Source: Dickeya zeae NCPPB 2538
GTDB taxonomy: Bacteria; Pseudomonadota; Gammaproteobacteria; Enterobacterales; Enterobacteriaceae
Length of the DNA: 64,000 bases
Direction: 5' to 3'
Assembly (NCBI RefSeq): GCF_000406165.1
Contig: NZ_CM001977.1
Span: 3,742,808-3,806,807, forward strand
The notes under the pieces are model-generated. The model was not told the origin of the DNA, did no database searches, and saw only the letters and a program-made list of their open reading frames with translations. Position 1 is the stretch's first letter, and every line of letters begins with the position of its first letter. Below are positions 17,387-26,381 of this stretch, one piece after another. The translations under genes and the position numbers were made by a program.

Positions 17387-18241
17387 TTAGACCAGCGTAC
17401 CGTAGATGGTGAGTAACGCCACGACGACAACCAACACTAGCGTCACTTTTTTCGCCAGCGACACTGCCGCTCTCGGGGTAGAAATCGGGTCGCCATGCGG
17501 TTCACGTTCAAGTGAAAACTGCGCCAGCTTTGTCAGTACCCAGTACTGAGAAGAGTGTGCGTCCATCATCGCGGCAAACCAGGCGGGCAATGCCTTCTCA
17601 CCGTGCCCCAGCAACGCATAAGCGGCACCGGCCAGCCGTACCGGAATCCAGTCCAGCCAATGCAGTAAGGTATCGACACCCGAATTCGCTCGTTCCAGCG
17701 GGGTATGATGACGGGCCAGGCAGCACTGCCGGGCGCGCAACACCGTGTACCCCACCAATGCCACCGGACCATAAGGTCCCGCCGCGACAAACCAGAACAA
17801 TGGCGCCAGATAAAAGCGGAAATTCAGCCACAGCAACGCGTTTTGTAATTCCTTTAAACGTTCACGCTCGCTGCCATCGAGCGGCAGGCCATGAATCAGC
17901 GCCAGCTCCTCAGCCATTTCCCGGCAAGCATCCGCTTCACCACGCTGAGCGCTCTGAATATAGCGGTGGTAATGCTGGCGTATTTCGCCCGCACCGATGC
18001 ACATCAAGCCGACGGCAATCCACAACAGCAGCAGCGGCAAGCCAAATAGCCACCCGCTGAGTACCCACTGCGCCGCCAACACCACCGCCATGCCTATAAT
18101 AGATAACAGCAATGTTTGCACCAGCGATGGGGCAGAAAGATGACGAAACACCCGTTCCAAATGGTGATCCAGTTGCCAGTGGTCGCCACGTTTAAACAAC
18201 CGCTCCCATCCCAGGACCAACAATAGGCTAAACAACGTCAT
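17387..18241 (-). CDS. ampE: Inner-membrane protein AmpE
   Basis: AmpE is an integral membrane protein of the CobD/AmpE family, cotranscribed with ampD and named for beta-lactamase regulation; its molecular role is not settled. It has 284 residues, the usual size. The start MTLFSLLLVLGWERLFKRGDHW and several hydrophobic segments fit AmpE: about residues 48-90 (two passes), about 145-165, and a C-terminal helix ending LTIYGTLV. It begins 6 bp after the ampD stop, so the two genes are translationally close. No ampC or ampR is seen in the window. Confidence 0.93.
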   Translation of the reverse strand: MTLFSLLLVLGWERLFKRGDHWQLDHHLERVFRHLSAPSLVQTLLLSIIGMAVVLAAQWVLSGWLFGLPLLLLWIAVGLMCIGAGEIRQHYHRYIQSAQRGEADACREMAEELALIHGLPLDGSERERLKELQNALLWLNFRFYLAPLFWFVAAGPYGPVALVGYTVLRARQCCLARHHTPLERANSGVDTLLHWLDWIPVRLAGAAYALLGHGEKALPAWFAAMMDAHSSQYWVLTKLAQFSLEREPHGDPISTPRAAVSLAKKVTLVLVVVVALLTIYGTLV

Positions 18242-18247
18242 CTGTGA

Positions 18248-18808
18248 TTACTCCCCTTGTTCTGGTGGTGTCTGCCATAACTGTTGATATCGCGCCCAGT
18301 CGAACGCCGGGCCAGGGTCAGTCTTACGACCCGGTGCAATATCACTGTGTCCGGTAATACGTTCAGGCGTAATGCCATAAGTTTCACTCAGCAGGCGGGT
18401 GACGTCTGCCAGCCGGGCGTATTGTTCTGTGGTAAATGGCAGCGTATCAGTGCCTTCCAGCTCGATACCAATCGAAAAATCATTACAACGCTCTCGTCCA
18501 TCAAACTGCGACACACCGGCATGCCAGGCTCGTTGATCAAACGCCACATACTGTACAATTTCACCATTACGGCGAATCAGGCAATGCGCCGACACCCTCA
18601 GGTGGCATATGGACGCAAAATAAGGATGCGCCGTTGCGTCCAGCGTACCGGTAAAGAGCTGGTCGATGTAAGGCCCGCCGAATTCGCCTGGGGGCAAACT
18701 GATGTTGTGAATCACCAGCAAAGAAGGCAACTCACCTTGCGGGCGCTCATCCTGATGTGGCGACAATACGCGTCTGGCTTCTGTCAGCCAGCCATGCTCC
18801 ACTCTCAT
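18248..18808 (-). CDS. ampD: 1,6-anhydro-N-acetylmuramyl-L-alanine amidase AmpD
   Basis: AmpD is a cytosolic zinc amidase of the N-acetylmuramoyl-L-alanine amidase type 2 family. It removes the peptide from anhydro-muropeptides during wall recycling and so keeps ampC-type genes off. The start at 18808 is chosen because AAGGAG lies just before it and the product (186 residues) then has the AmpD-type start MRVEHGWLTEARRVLSPH. An upstream in-frame extension of 38 residues is unlikely to be used. Zinc ligands are visible: His in VIHNISLP, His in GHSDIAPGRKTDPGPAFDW and the Asp of KTDPGPAF. RVSAHCLIRRNGEIVQYV is the family core. It precedes ampE. Confidence 0.96.
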   Translation of the reverse strand: MRVEHGWLTEARRVLSPHQDERPQGELPSLLVIHNISLPPGEFGGPYIDQLFTGTLDATAHPYFASICHLRVSAHCLIRRNGEIVQYVAFDQRAWHAGVSQFDGRERCNDFSIGIELEGTDTLPFTTEQYARLADVTRLLSETYGITPERITGHSDIAPGRKTDPGPAFDWARYQQLWQTPPEQGE

Positions 18809-19088
18809 CACCGCTCCTTTTATCGATCTACCCTTCAGAAACGACAACCACCAGGGCACATCTTGCCCGGCAGCAATCAGGTATCGCACCACAAGCGCTA
18901 ACCAACTGATCGCACTCATCATGCCAACATCTTACCGCATCTGCCCTGCTCCTGACCTGTTAAAAAACCATTCCGGTTTATTCGCTATCATCCCTGTCTG
19001 CACCTGCACACAAACCATGATGTTCCGCCCTTCTTCTGGTATGCTGCGCCCCCTCCTTCCGGCAAGCAGTCGACACATGCGCCATAAC

Positions 19089-19104
19089 AGGCAAACGTTT
19101 TCGT
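19089..19104. promoter_or_regulatory. PurR operator upstream of tsx
   Basis: AGGCAAACGTTTTCGT matches the PurR consensus ACGCAAACGTTTTCGT at 15 of 16 positions. It lies about 119 bp upstream of the tsx ATG. Confidence 0.75.
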
Positions 19105-19151
19105 CCTCTGCGCCTCTCCGGGAGGTTTTCAGCAGTTATTTTGTTATTAGA

Positions 19152-19206
19152 GCCCGAATCGATCTGCTCAGCTTCGGCCAGCCGAATCGCTGACGCTATA
19201 TCGGGC
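19152..19206 (+). other. Structured 5' leader of tsx
   Basis: An outer pair (GCCCGA with TCGGGC) encloses an extended hairpin, TCAGCTTCGG-CCAG-CCGAA with GCTGA after a 2-base bulge. The structure ends 16 bases before the ATG and has no T-tract, so it is not a normal terminator. Confidence 0.5.
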
Positions 19207-19222
19207 AACACAGAGAATCGTC

Positions 19223-20086
19223 ATGAAAAAAATCCTTGCCGCCTGTGCAATCAGCACATTGTCATACAGTTTACCCACCGTTGCGGACACTAACGCCCCG
19301 CAATACCTCTCAGACTGGTGGCACCAGAGCATCAATGTGGTTGGCAGCTATCACACCCGTTTCGGACCCCAGTTAAACAATGATGTGTATCTGGAATATG
19401 AAGCGTTCGCCCGTAAAGACTGGTTTGATTTCTATGGCTATGTTGATGTGCCAAAGACCTTCGGTGCAGGTAATACGCCTGACCGTGGTATCTGGAATAA
19501 AGGCTCTCCGCTGTTCATGGAAATCGAACCTCGTTTCTCGATTGATAAACTGACCAACACGCAGTTGGGGTTCGGCCCATTCAAAGAGTGGTATGTCGCT
19601 AACAACATTATCTACGATCAGGGTCGTAATAATGACTCGCGCCAGAGCACCTGGTATGTCGGTCTGGGCACCGATATCAATACCGGTACGGATCTGTCAC
19701 TGTCTGCCAATATCTACGCCAAGTATCAGGGACAGAACTACAGCGCACCGAATGAAGATCGTTGGGATGGCTACCGTTTTAAAATCAAATACTTTTACCC
19801 GCTCACATCGTTGTGGGGAGGCAAGCTGACCTATATCGGCTTTACCAACTTCGACTTCGGATCAGACCTGGCTGACGCCGCTGGCCCGTCTCGCACCAGT
19901 AACGCCATTGCCTCCAGCCATATTCTGGCGCTGAACTATGACCACTGGCACTACTCCGTCGTTGCCCGTTACTTCCATAACGGTGGTCAGTGGGCTGATG
20001 GCACCGAACTGGATTTCGGTCGTGGCCCGTTCAACGTCCGCTCCACGGGATGGGGCTATTATCTGGTAGCCGGTTACAACTTCTGA
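19223..20086 (+). CDS. tsx: Nucleoside-specific outer-membrane channel Tsx
   Basis: Tsx is a monomeric 12-stranded beta-barrel that lets nucleosides and deoxynucleosides through the outer membrane. The product has 287 residues, close to the E. coli size. A signal peptide is evident: MKKILAACAISTLSYSLPTVA with cleavage after TVA. The mature part contains long stretches typical of Tsx, such as YLSDWWHQSINVVGSYHTRF, SPLFMEIEPRFSIDKLTNT and SSHILALNYDHWHYSVVARY. It ends in an aromatic residue (AGYNF), as outer-membrane barrel proteins do for BAM recognition. It sits alone between ampD and nadC, which are neighbours in E. coli, so tsx is at a different locus here. Confidence 0.96.
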   Translation: MKKILAACAISTLSYSLPTVADTNAPQYLSDWWHQSINVVGSYHTRFGPQLNNDVYLEYEAFARKDWFDFYGYVDVPKTFGAGNTPDRGIWNKGSPLFMEIEPRFSIDKLTNTQLGFGPFKEWYVANNIIYDQGRNNDSRQSTWYVGLGTDINTGTDLSLSANIYAKYQGQNYSAPNEDRWDGYRFKIKYFYPLTSLWGGKLTYIGFTNFDFGSDLADAAGPSRTSNAIASSHILALNYDHWHYSVVARYFHNGGQWADGTELDFGRGPFNVRSTGWGYYLVAGYNF

Positions 20087-20100
20087 TCTTTGCTATGATG

Positions 20101-20149
20101 TATCCCGGTCAAGGCCGGGATACGAAAAACCCGCCCGGATAGGTTTTTT
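20101..20149 (+). terminator. Terminator region of tsx
   Basis: A perfect 8-bp stem (TATCCCGG with CCGGGATA) is followed by a second small stem (AAAACC with GGTTTT) that ends in a run of six Ts. Confidence 0.75.
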
Positions 20150-20271
20150 ACTCACAGTGTCAAACCTGACGGGCTGTGCCAACAAAACAAATAACATATT
20201 GAATTAATATAATTTTTTAAATCACTCATTAACGGGATAGCATCCATTCCGGATTCCATCGGAGTAGCATC

Positions 20272-21162
20272 ATGACAACACGCCGTTATAGTCAGGAACA
20301 GCGCCAGGCTGAACTGCTCAGCCGTATTGAGCAAGATATCCCCGCCAGCGTACAGCAGGCATTACGCGAAGACCTCGGGGGAGAAGCCAACCCGGAGCAT
20401 GACCTCACCGCACAATTGTTACCCAATGACACCGTCGCCAACGCGGTCATTATTACCCGCGAAGCCGGTGTGTTCTGCGGTCAGCGCTGGGTAGACGAGG
20501 TGTTCCGTCAGTTGGGCAACGTCATTACCATCGACTGGCTGGTTCAAGACGGTGATGTACTGACGGAGAATCAACCGCTGTGCCAGTTGCATGGCTCGTC
20601 TCGCATACTGCTCACCGGTGAACGCACCGCGCTGAATTTCCTGCAAACGCTCTGCGGTGTGGCAACCGGAGTCAGTCGTTATGTCGCACAACTGGTCGGC
20701 ACACCTACCCGGCTGCTGGACACGCGAAAAACGCTGCCCGGCTTGCGCACCGCGCTGAAATACGCGGTACTGTGCGGTGGTGGGAGCAATCATCGCCTCG
20801 GTCTGGCTGATGCATTCCTGATCAAAGAAAACCACATTATTGCCGCAGGCTCCATCAGGCAGGCGGTCGAAAAAGCCTTCCAGTTGCGTAGCGATGTACC
20901 GGTAGAAGTCGAGGTAGAAACTCTCGACGAACTGCAACAAGCACTGAGCGCCGGCGCGGATATTATTATGCTGGACAACTTCACGCTGGATGCTATCCGC
21001 GAAGCCGTCACCCTGACCGATGGCCGCGCGTTGTTGGAAGTCTCTGGCAATGTGACGCTGCAAACGCTGCCGGATTACGCCGCCACCGGTGTCGACTATA
21101 TCTCGGTAGGCGCGCTCACAAAACATGTGCAGGCGCTCGACCTGTCGATGCGTTTTCGTTAA
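20272..21162 (+). CDS. nadC: Nicotinate-nucleotide pyrophosphorylase (quinolinate PRTase)
   Basis: NadC converts quinolinate and PRPP to nicotinate mononucleotide, CO2 and pyrophosphate in de novo NAD synthesis. It has 296 residues, the E. coli length. Active-site marks are the ALREDLGGE N-terminal segment, GERTALNFLQTLCGVAT, the PRPP/quinolinate-binding TRKTLPGLRTALKYAVLCGGG and HRLGLADAFLIKENH. The C-terminal barrel strands MLDNFTLDAI and LLEVSGNVTLQTLPDYAATG complete it. It lies upstream of ppdD-hofBC, as in E. coli, with a likely terminator between. Confidence 0.97.
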   Translation: MTTRRYSQEQRQAELLSRIEQDIPASVQQALREDLGGEANPEHDLTAQLLPNDTVANAVIITREAGVFCGQRWVDEVFRQLGNVITIDWLVQDGDVLTENQPLCQLHGSSRILLTGERTALNFLQTLCGVATGVSRYVAQLVGTPTRLLDTRKTLPGLRTALKYAVLCGGGSNHRLGLADAFLIKENHIIAAGSIRQAVEKAFQLRSDVPVEVEVETLDELQQALSAGADIIMLDNFTLDAIREAVTLTDGRALLEVSGNVTLQTLPDYAATGVDYISVGALTKHVQALDLSMRFR

Positions 21163-21190
21163 CACCTGTCGTTGCATTACAGTACTCCTC

Positions 21191-21216
21191 CATCAGCCCG
21201 GTGCGCCGGGTTGATT
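21191..21216 (+). terminator. Probable terminator of nadC
   Basis: A 10-bp stem (ATCAGCCCGG with CCGGGTTGAT, one G-U pair) has a TGCG loop. The T-tract is short and broken, so confidence is limited. Confidence 0.5.
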
Positions 21217-21423
21217 GTTATGCTGTAGCACTATTGGTTCTCTCGCCACCTTCTCTTTGGTTTTCCCTCCTCATTTTGCGAGCCCGCTCGCCTGTTTTTT
21301 GTAACCCCCTGCTGTAATCCTCCGAAGGTTGCACAACAGGTTCCTGATTAAAAACATTGGGATAGCCAGCATCACTCTCTGTGTCTACCCTGCCATCACC
21401 AGCCACACCAGGGAACCAATAAC

Positions 21424-21867
21424 ATGACACAACAAGGATTTTCACTGATTGAATTGATGGTGGTTATTGTCATCATCGCTATTCTGAGCGCGCTGGGGAT
21501 CCCGGCGTATCAAGGGTATCTGCAAAAAGCCGCCATGACTGACATGCTGCAAAGCATGAGCGCCTATAAAACCGCAGTCGATCTCTGCAGCCTTAGCAAT
21601 GCGGGGCTGGAAGGATGTAACGCCGGTAGCCAGGGGATCCCCACACCGTCGACATCGCGGTATGTCAGTGCCGTCACGATCAATCAGGGTGTGATTACCC
21701 TGACTGGCCAGTCGACCTTGCAAGGGTTGAGTGTGGTGATGACGCCCACACTGGATGCGCAAAACGGCGCATCCCGCTGGACAAGGGCCTGCCGCACCAG
21801 CGCCGGAGCTGACAGCCTGCGTCAGGCATGTGAAGACGTGTTTCGTTTCGACTCGGCAGCAGGGTGA
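21424..21867 (+). CDS. ppdD: Type IV prepilin PpdD
   Basis: This is a major pilin-like protein of 147 residues. The short leader MTQQG is followed by the methylated Phe and the hydrophobic helix FSLIELMVVIVIIAILSALG, with Glu at mature position 5: the classical type IVa prepilin signature, cut by prepilin peptidase before Phe. The C-terminal globular part has four cysteines, two near residues 55-65 and two near 120-138, which may form the usual disulfides. It lies directly upstream of hofB and hofC, forming an assembly operon. The pilus peptidase, outer-membrane secretin and retraction ATPase genes are not in the window. Confidence 0.94.
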   Translation: MTQQGFSLIELMVVIVIIAILSALGIPAYQGYLQKAAMTDMLQSMSAYKTAVDLCSLSNAGLEGCNAGSQGIPTPSTSRYVSAVTINQGVITLTGQSTLQGLSVVMTPTLDAQNGASRWTRACRTSAGADSLRQACEDVFRFDSAAG

Positions 21868-21872
21868 CAGCC

Positions 21873-23309
21873 ATGACACACCAGACACAACACCATGAAT
21901 TACAATTGCTTTGCCGTCGTTATCACGCCCTGCTACTGGATATAGACGAACAAACGATCTCTGTTGCCGTGGCCGGATCGGTAGCAGAAGATCTGATCGC
22001 TGCGCTGCGTTTCGCCAGTCATCGCCGCGTTCTGGTAGAACAATGGCCCGCTGCACGGCTGGAGCAACAACTTACGTCGCCGCAAGCCCAAGAGGCGACC
22101 GCCCCTTATCAGGCTGATGCCGTATCCCCCGAAGAGCCCGATGATGCGCCAGTGGTCCAGTTCATCAACCAAACGCTAAAACTGGCTATCCAGCGCCGCG
22201 CCTCTGATATCCACTTAGAACCCTTATCAGCAGGTTATCGCGTCAGGCTGCGTATCGACGGGGTATTGCATGAAATACCGGCCAACCCGGATTTACCCGC
22301 AAACCGTATGGTTGCCCGCCTCAAGATCATGGGGAAACTGAACATTGCCGAACGCCGTTTGCCACAAGACGGGCAATTCAGCCTCCGTCTGGAGCAATAC
22401 ACCTATTCGCTACGCATCGCCACGTTACCCGTTCAGGGCGGTGAGAAAGTCGTGTTGAGAGTATTACAAACACAGCAACACGCTCTGGAGCTCGGCGCGC
22501 TAGGCCTGTCCGACTATGCGCTGCAACAATTCAAACAAACCCTCAGCCTGCCGCAAGGCCTGATCCTGGTTACCGGCCCCACCGGTAGCGGTAAGACCTT
22601 CACACTGTACAGTGCTATCCGCTGGTTAAATGACACCAGCCGTAACATTTGCAGCGTAGAAGACCCGGTGGAAATTCCCTTGCCCGGTATCAATCAAACC
22701 GCCATCCATACACAAAGTCAGTTAGATTTCGCCCGGGTATTACGCGCGTTACTACGCCAGGATCCCGATGTAATCATGATTGGTGAAATTCGCGATGCCG
22801 AAACGGCAGAGATCGCCGTCAAAGCCGCACAAACCGGTCATTTGGTGCTGTCCACCCTGCATACTAATTCGGCGCTGGATACGCTGATCCGACTGGGGCA
22901 TTTAGGCATCCCCGGTTATCTGGTGGCTGCAGCGCTCAAACTGGTGATTGCCCAAAGACTGGTCAGACGATTATGCTCACACTGCCGCCAATTGAGAGAA
23001 GACTCCACCACCTTACCCCACTCGCTATGGCAAGGCCCGTTACGGCAATGGCAGGCAACCGGGTGTGAGCACTGTTTTTCTGGTTACTACGGCCGGGCCG
23101 CTATTTACGATCTACTGCCGGTCACGCCTGCACTCCAGCGGGCATTGTCCGGTGCCACATCATCCGGTGTCACATCATTAGCTGACCACGGCCTGACATC
23201 TCCATTACAGCGGGAAACCCGCTTGCTATCCGCAGGACTGGCACTGGTTCACGAAGGCGTCACGTCTCTGGAAGAGGTCTATCGCGTTATAGGCGATCAC
23301 ATTGAATAG
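21873..23309 (+). CDS. hofB: Type IV pilus assembly ATPase HofB (GspE/PilB family)
   Basis: This is a cytosolic hexameric ATPase that powers pilin polymerisation. It has 478 residues from the ATG at 21873; a GTG 9 bases upstream is possible but has no better ribosome binding site. A short N1-type domain is followed by RASDIHLEPLSAGYRVRLRI. Walker A is GPTGSGKT (about residue 238). The Asp box is SVEDPVEIPL, Walker B is LRQDPDVIMIGEIRDAETA, and the His box is GHLVLSTLHTN. A CxxC pair (LCSHCR) and a second pair (CEHCFSGYYGR) form the zinc-binding part common in GspE/PilB proteins. The gene begins 5 bp after the ppdD stop and ends 9 bp before hofC. Confidence 0.94.
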   Translation: MTHQTQHHELQLLCRRYHALLLDIDEQTISVAVAGSVAEDLIAALRFASHRRVLVEQWPAARLEQQLTSPQAQEATAPYQADAVSPEEPDDAPVVQFINQTLKLAIQRRASDIHLEPLSAGYRVRLRIDGVLHEIPANPDLPANRMVARLKIMGKLNIAERRLPQDGQFSLRLEQYTYSLRIATLPVQGGEKVVLRVLQTQQHALELGALGLSDYALQQFKQTLSLPQGLILVTGPTGSGKTFTLYSAIRWLNDTSRNICSVEDPVEIPLPGINQTAIHTQSQLDFARVLRALLRQDPDVIMIGEIRDAETAEIAVKAAQTGHLVLSTLHTNSALDTLIRLGHLGIPGYLVAAALKLVIAQRLVRRLCSHCRQLREDSTTLPHSLWQGPLRQWQATGCEHCFSGYYGRAAIYDLLPVTPALQRALSGATSSGVTSLADHGLTSPLQRETRLLSAGLALVHEGVTSLEEVYRVIGDHIE

Positions 23310-23318
23310 AGGCCGCTC

Positions 23319-24524
23319 ATGGCAGTACAAAAACTCTACTACTGGCAGGCACTACGCCAGGATGGCGAACCTTGCGCTGGTGAACGTATCGGTTTTGAGC
23401 GGGGTGAAATTTATCAGTACCTGCTGGAGCTCGGCTATCAGCCTTTACGATTAAAAACCGGTGCGTATCTGACACCACGTTACTGGCAAGGCCCCCAGCT
23501 CGCCATCATCATCCGGCAACTGTCGACCTTATTGCAGGCAGGACTACCCTTACTGGATGCATTAGAACTGCTGGGTCGTCAGCACGAAAAAGCGGGCTGG
23601 CGCTGTCTGTTACAGGACATTCGCCTACAGGTCAGCCAGGGACGCCCACTGTCAGAGGTACTCTCAGCGTATCCGACCATCTTCCCGGTTATGTGTCGTT
23701 CGTTGATCTCGGTGGGGGAACTGACTGGGAAACTAGACGAATGCTGTGCCCGCCTGGCGGACTATCAGGAAATGCAACGCCAGTTGACGGGAAAAGTGAT
23801 AAAAGCCTTACGCTATCCCGTATTTGTGGTGGCGGTAGGGTTACTGGTCACGCTACTGATGCTCACGCTGGTATTACCGGAGTTCGCAGAGCTGTACGCT
23901 TCTTTTGGTGCCCCACTTCCCTGGCTGACCCGCATGATGCTGGCATTATCGGATGGGATAAGCCGTCATGGTGTGATCCTCTTTCTCCTGTCTGGTGGCA
24001 TACTACTGGGTTATCGGCGGTTACGCAGACAAAACGCACAGTGGCAACAACGGGAACAACGGCTATTGCTGAAACTACCGCTGCTATCCACACTGATACA
24101 AAGTCATTGTCTGGGCCAAATTTTTCACACCCTGGCCATGACGCAACAGGCAGGATTAACGCTCTTGTCAGGCCTCAATGCCGCCGCCACGGTAAACAAC
24201 CTGGTTTACCGACAGTCACTTACTGAGATACAACGCCAGCTTGAACAGGGCATTCCGCTCGGGCAAGCCATCCATGATGAGCCTCTGCTCTACCCGGCAC
24301 CCTGCCACCAGCTCATCAGCGTCGGAGAGGAAACCGGGGCGCTGGATCAGTTATTTGCCCGACTGGCAGGCTGGTATGAGAATCACACCCGACAGTTTGC
24401 AGACACGTTAACGCAAACACTGGAACCACTGCTGCTGGTCATCGTTGGTGGTCTGGTGGGAACACTGGTTATCGCCATGTATCTGCCGATTTTCCAGTTG
24501 GGGAATGTGCTGGCGGGTGCCTGA
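23319..24524 (+). CDS. hofC: Type IV pilus inner-membrane platform protein HofC (GspF/PilC family)
   Basis: HofC is the polytopic inner-membrane platform that couples the ATPase to pilin insertion. It has 401 residues. Two copies of the GspF domain are visible: about residues 65-190 (IIRQLSTLLQAGLPLLDALELL through LISVGELTGKLDECCARLADY) and about 265-390 (FHTLAMTQQAGLTLLSGLNAA through LISVGEETGALDQLFARLAGWY). Each is followed by hydrophobic helices (VFVVAVGLLVTLLMLTLVLP and LLLVIVGGLVGTLVIAMYLP). It is the last gene of ppdD-hofB-hofC and converges on guaC with only 24 bp between the stops. Confidence 0.94.
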   Translation: MAVQKLYYWQALRQDGEPCAGERIGFERGEIYQYLLELGYQPLRLKTGAYLTPRYWQGPQLAIIIRQLSTLLQAGLPLLDALELLGRQHEKAGWRCLLQDIRLQVSQGRPLSEVLSAYPTIFPVMCRSLISVGELTGKLDECCARLADYQEMQRQLTGKVIKALRYPVFVVAVGLLVTLLMLTLVLPEFAELYASFGAPLPWLTRMMLALSDGISRHGVILFLLSGGILLGYRRLRRQNAQWQQREQRLLLKLPLLSTLIQSHCLGQIFHTLAMTQQAGLTLLSGLNAAATVNNLVYRQSLTEIQRQLEQGIPLGQAIHDEPLLYPAPCHQLISVGEETGALDQLFARLAGWYENHTRQFADTLTQTLEPLLLVIVGGLVGTLVIAMYLPIFQLGNVLAGA

Positions 24525-24548
24525 CCGCACCAGCACATAACAAGGAGC

Positions 24549-25589
24549 TTAGCCGTTAAATACCGGGTTTTCCTGCTCGGCAACGCGAATGAAGGTGGTA
24601 CGCTTGGTCAGCTCTTTCAGGCGTGCCGCTCCCACATAGGTGCAGGCGGAGCGCAACCCACCGAGAACATCGCGTACTGTATGTTCTACCGGGCCACGCA
24701 ATGGCAGACGTACGGTCTTACCTTCCGCTGCGCGGTATTCAGCAACACCACCGACATGCCGTTCCATCGCTGAGGCAGAACTCATGCCGTAAAACAGCAT
24801 CATCTTGCGGCCATCTTCCTCAACAATTTCACCACCACTCTCGTCATGCGCAGCCAGCAGTCCGCCTAACATCACAAAATCAGCACCGCCACCAAAGGCT
24901 TTGGCCACATCCCCCGGCACGGTGCAGCCACCGTCACTGACAATCTGTCCACCCAGCCCATGAGCGGCATCAGCACATTCGATCACCGCGGACAATTGCG
25001 GGTAGCCAACGCCGGTTTTAACCCGCGTCGTACAAACAGAACCGGGGCCAATCCCCACCTTGACGATGTCCGCCCCTGATAAGAGTAACTCTTCCACCAT
25101 CTCACCGGTTACCACGTTACCGGCACAGATGACTTTATCAGGGAAAACGTCACGTGCTTTCTGCACAAAATTGACGAAATGTTCCGAATATCCGTTAGCA
25201 ACATCGATGCAGATAAATTTCAAATCTGGGGATAACGCCAGAATCTGTGTCATCTTCTCAAAATCACTGTCCGATGTGCCGCTCGACACCATGACATGGC
25301 GTAAAACCGTAGCAGGCGTACTCTCGATGAACTGCCGCCATTCAGCCACGGAATAATGCTTATGTACTGCGGTCAGTAACTCAAACGACGCCAGGACACG
25401 CGCCATCTGAAACGTCCCCACTGTATCCATATTGGCCGCAATGACGGGGACCCCCGACCAGCCGCACCCTGCATGCAAAAAGCTGAATTCACGTGTCAGT
25501 TCAACGTCTGCACGGCTTTTTAACGTGGAGCGTTTAGGACGAATAAGCACATCTTTGAAACCCAGTTTAATATCTTCTTCAATACGCAT
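24549..25589 (-). CDS. guaC: GMP reductase
   Basis: GuaC reduces GMP to IMP and ammonia with NADPH, letting the cell convert guanine to adenine nucleotides. It has 346 residues from the ATG at 25589, which gives the family start MRIEEDIKLGFKDVLIRPKR; a longer in-frame reading adds 20 atypical residues. The catalytic cysteine is in GIGPGSVCTTRVKTGVGYP (about residue 185). GGGADFVMLGGLLAAHDE and the MSSASAMERHVGGVAEYRAAEGKT flap region are the IMPDH/GMPR barrel motifs. It is divergent from coaE and converges on hofC. Confidence 0.97.
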   Translation of the reverse strand: MRIEEDIKLGFKDVLIRPKRSTLKSRADVELTREFSFLHAGCGWSGVPVIAANMDTVGTFQMARVLASFELLTAVHKHYSVAEWRQFIESTPATVLRHVMVSSGTSDSDFEKMTQILALSPDLKFICIDVANGYSEHFVNFVQKARDVFPDKVICAGNVVTGEMVEELLLSGADIVKVGIGPGSVCTTRVKTGVGYPQLSAVIECADAAHGLGGQIVSDGGCTVPGDVAKAFGGGADFVMLGGLLAAHDESGGEIVEEDGRKMMLFYGMSSASAMERHVGGVAEYRAAEGKTVRLPLRGPVEHTVRDVLGGLRSACTYVGAARLKELTKRTTFIRVAEQENPVFNG

Positions 25590-25754
25590 GATGTACGACC
25601 TGATGAAGTGGGAGAATGATTCAGGGAAGAAGAGGCGATAATGCGCCAATTCATTGTGATCATACGCTCGAATAATCCTGCGACAAGACTGCGATTTTTC
25701 CTCAATTTGGGCTAAAATCCGATAAATTTACCTGGCCATTTCTAGTTGATTATC

Positions 25755-26381
25755 ATGGCATATATCGTCGCGCTTACAGGCGGCATAGGAAGTGGGAAAA
25801 GCACGGTTGCTCAGGGGTTTGCAGAGCTTGGCGCCACTATTGTCGATGCAGATGTGATAGCCCGTGAGGTTGTAGCACCGGGGCAACCCGCGCTGGCAAC
25901 TATCGTGGAATACTTTGGCCGGGAAATATTACAACCAGACGGTGCATTAAACCGAAGCGCCCTGCGTGAGCGTATTTTTGCTAACCCGGAAGATAAGCGT
26001 TGGCTCAACGCGTTGCTGCATCCGTTGATTCAGAAAGAAACCCGACGCCAGCTCGCTGCCGCTACCACCCCTTATGCGTTATGGGTGGTACCTTTGCTGG
26101 TGGAGAATCAACTACAAGGGAAAGCGCACCGTATTTTGGTGGTCGATGTCCCCTTGGAAACACAATTACAACGTACCATGAGTAGGGATGGTGTATCCCG
26201 CGCTCAGGCGGAAAATATTTTGGCATCGCAAGCTAGCCGTGAACAGCGGCTGGCTTGCGCTGATGATATTATCGATAACAACAGCAATCCGAGCTTACTG
26301 GCTCCGCGGATTGCCGCTCTACATCAGCATTACCTTGAGCTGGCCGCATCCGCAACCGACAGGACGACCCATAATGAGTGA
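25755..26381 (+). CDS. coaE: Dephospho-CoA kinase
   Basis: CoaE catalyses the last step of coenzyme A synthesis, ATP-dependent phosphorylation of dephospho-CoA. It has 208 residues from the ATG at 25755; a TTG three codons upstream is less likely. The P-loop is LTGGIGSGKSTVA at the N-terminus. DADVIAREVV, LRERIFANPEDKRWLNALLHPLI and the WVVPLLVENQL lid region follow, then DVPLETQLQRTMSRDGVSRA and ADDIIDNN. The last bases overlap the start of zapD by 8 bp, so coaE-zapD-yacG form a tight operon, as in E. coli. Confidence 0.97.
   Translation: MAYIVALTGGIGSGKSTVAQGFAELGATIVDADVIAREVVAPGQPALATIVEYFGREILQPDGALNRSALRERIFANPEDKRWLNALLHPLIQKETRRQLAAATTPYALWVVPLLVENQLQGKAHRILVVDVPLETQLQRTMSRDGVSRAQAENILASQASREQRLACADDIIDNNSNPSLLAPRIAALHQHYLELAASATDRTTHNE

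Larger units (their letters stand above)
18809..19222. other. Region between ampD and tsx with tsx control elements
   Basis: This 414-bp gap between divergent genes holds a PurR-type operator (19089-19104) and a structured tsx leader (19152-19206). No gene is called; the in-frame extension of ampD accounts for the only long minus-strand frame next to it. Confidence 0.6.

Noticed and set aside
18809..18922. Upstream extension of ampD by 38 codons
   Set aside because: The internal ATG has AAGGAG in front and gives the normal AmpD length. The extension looks like a hydrophobic chance frame.
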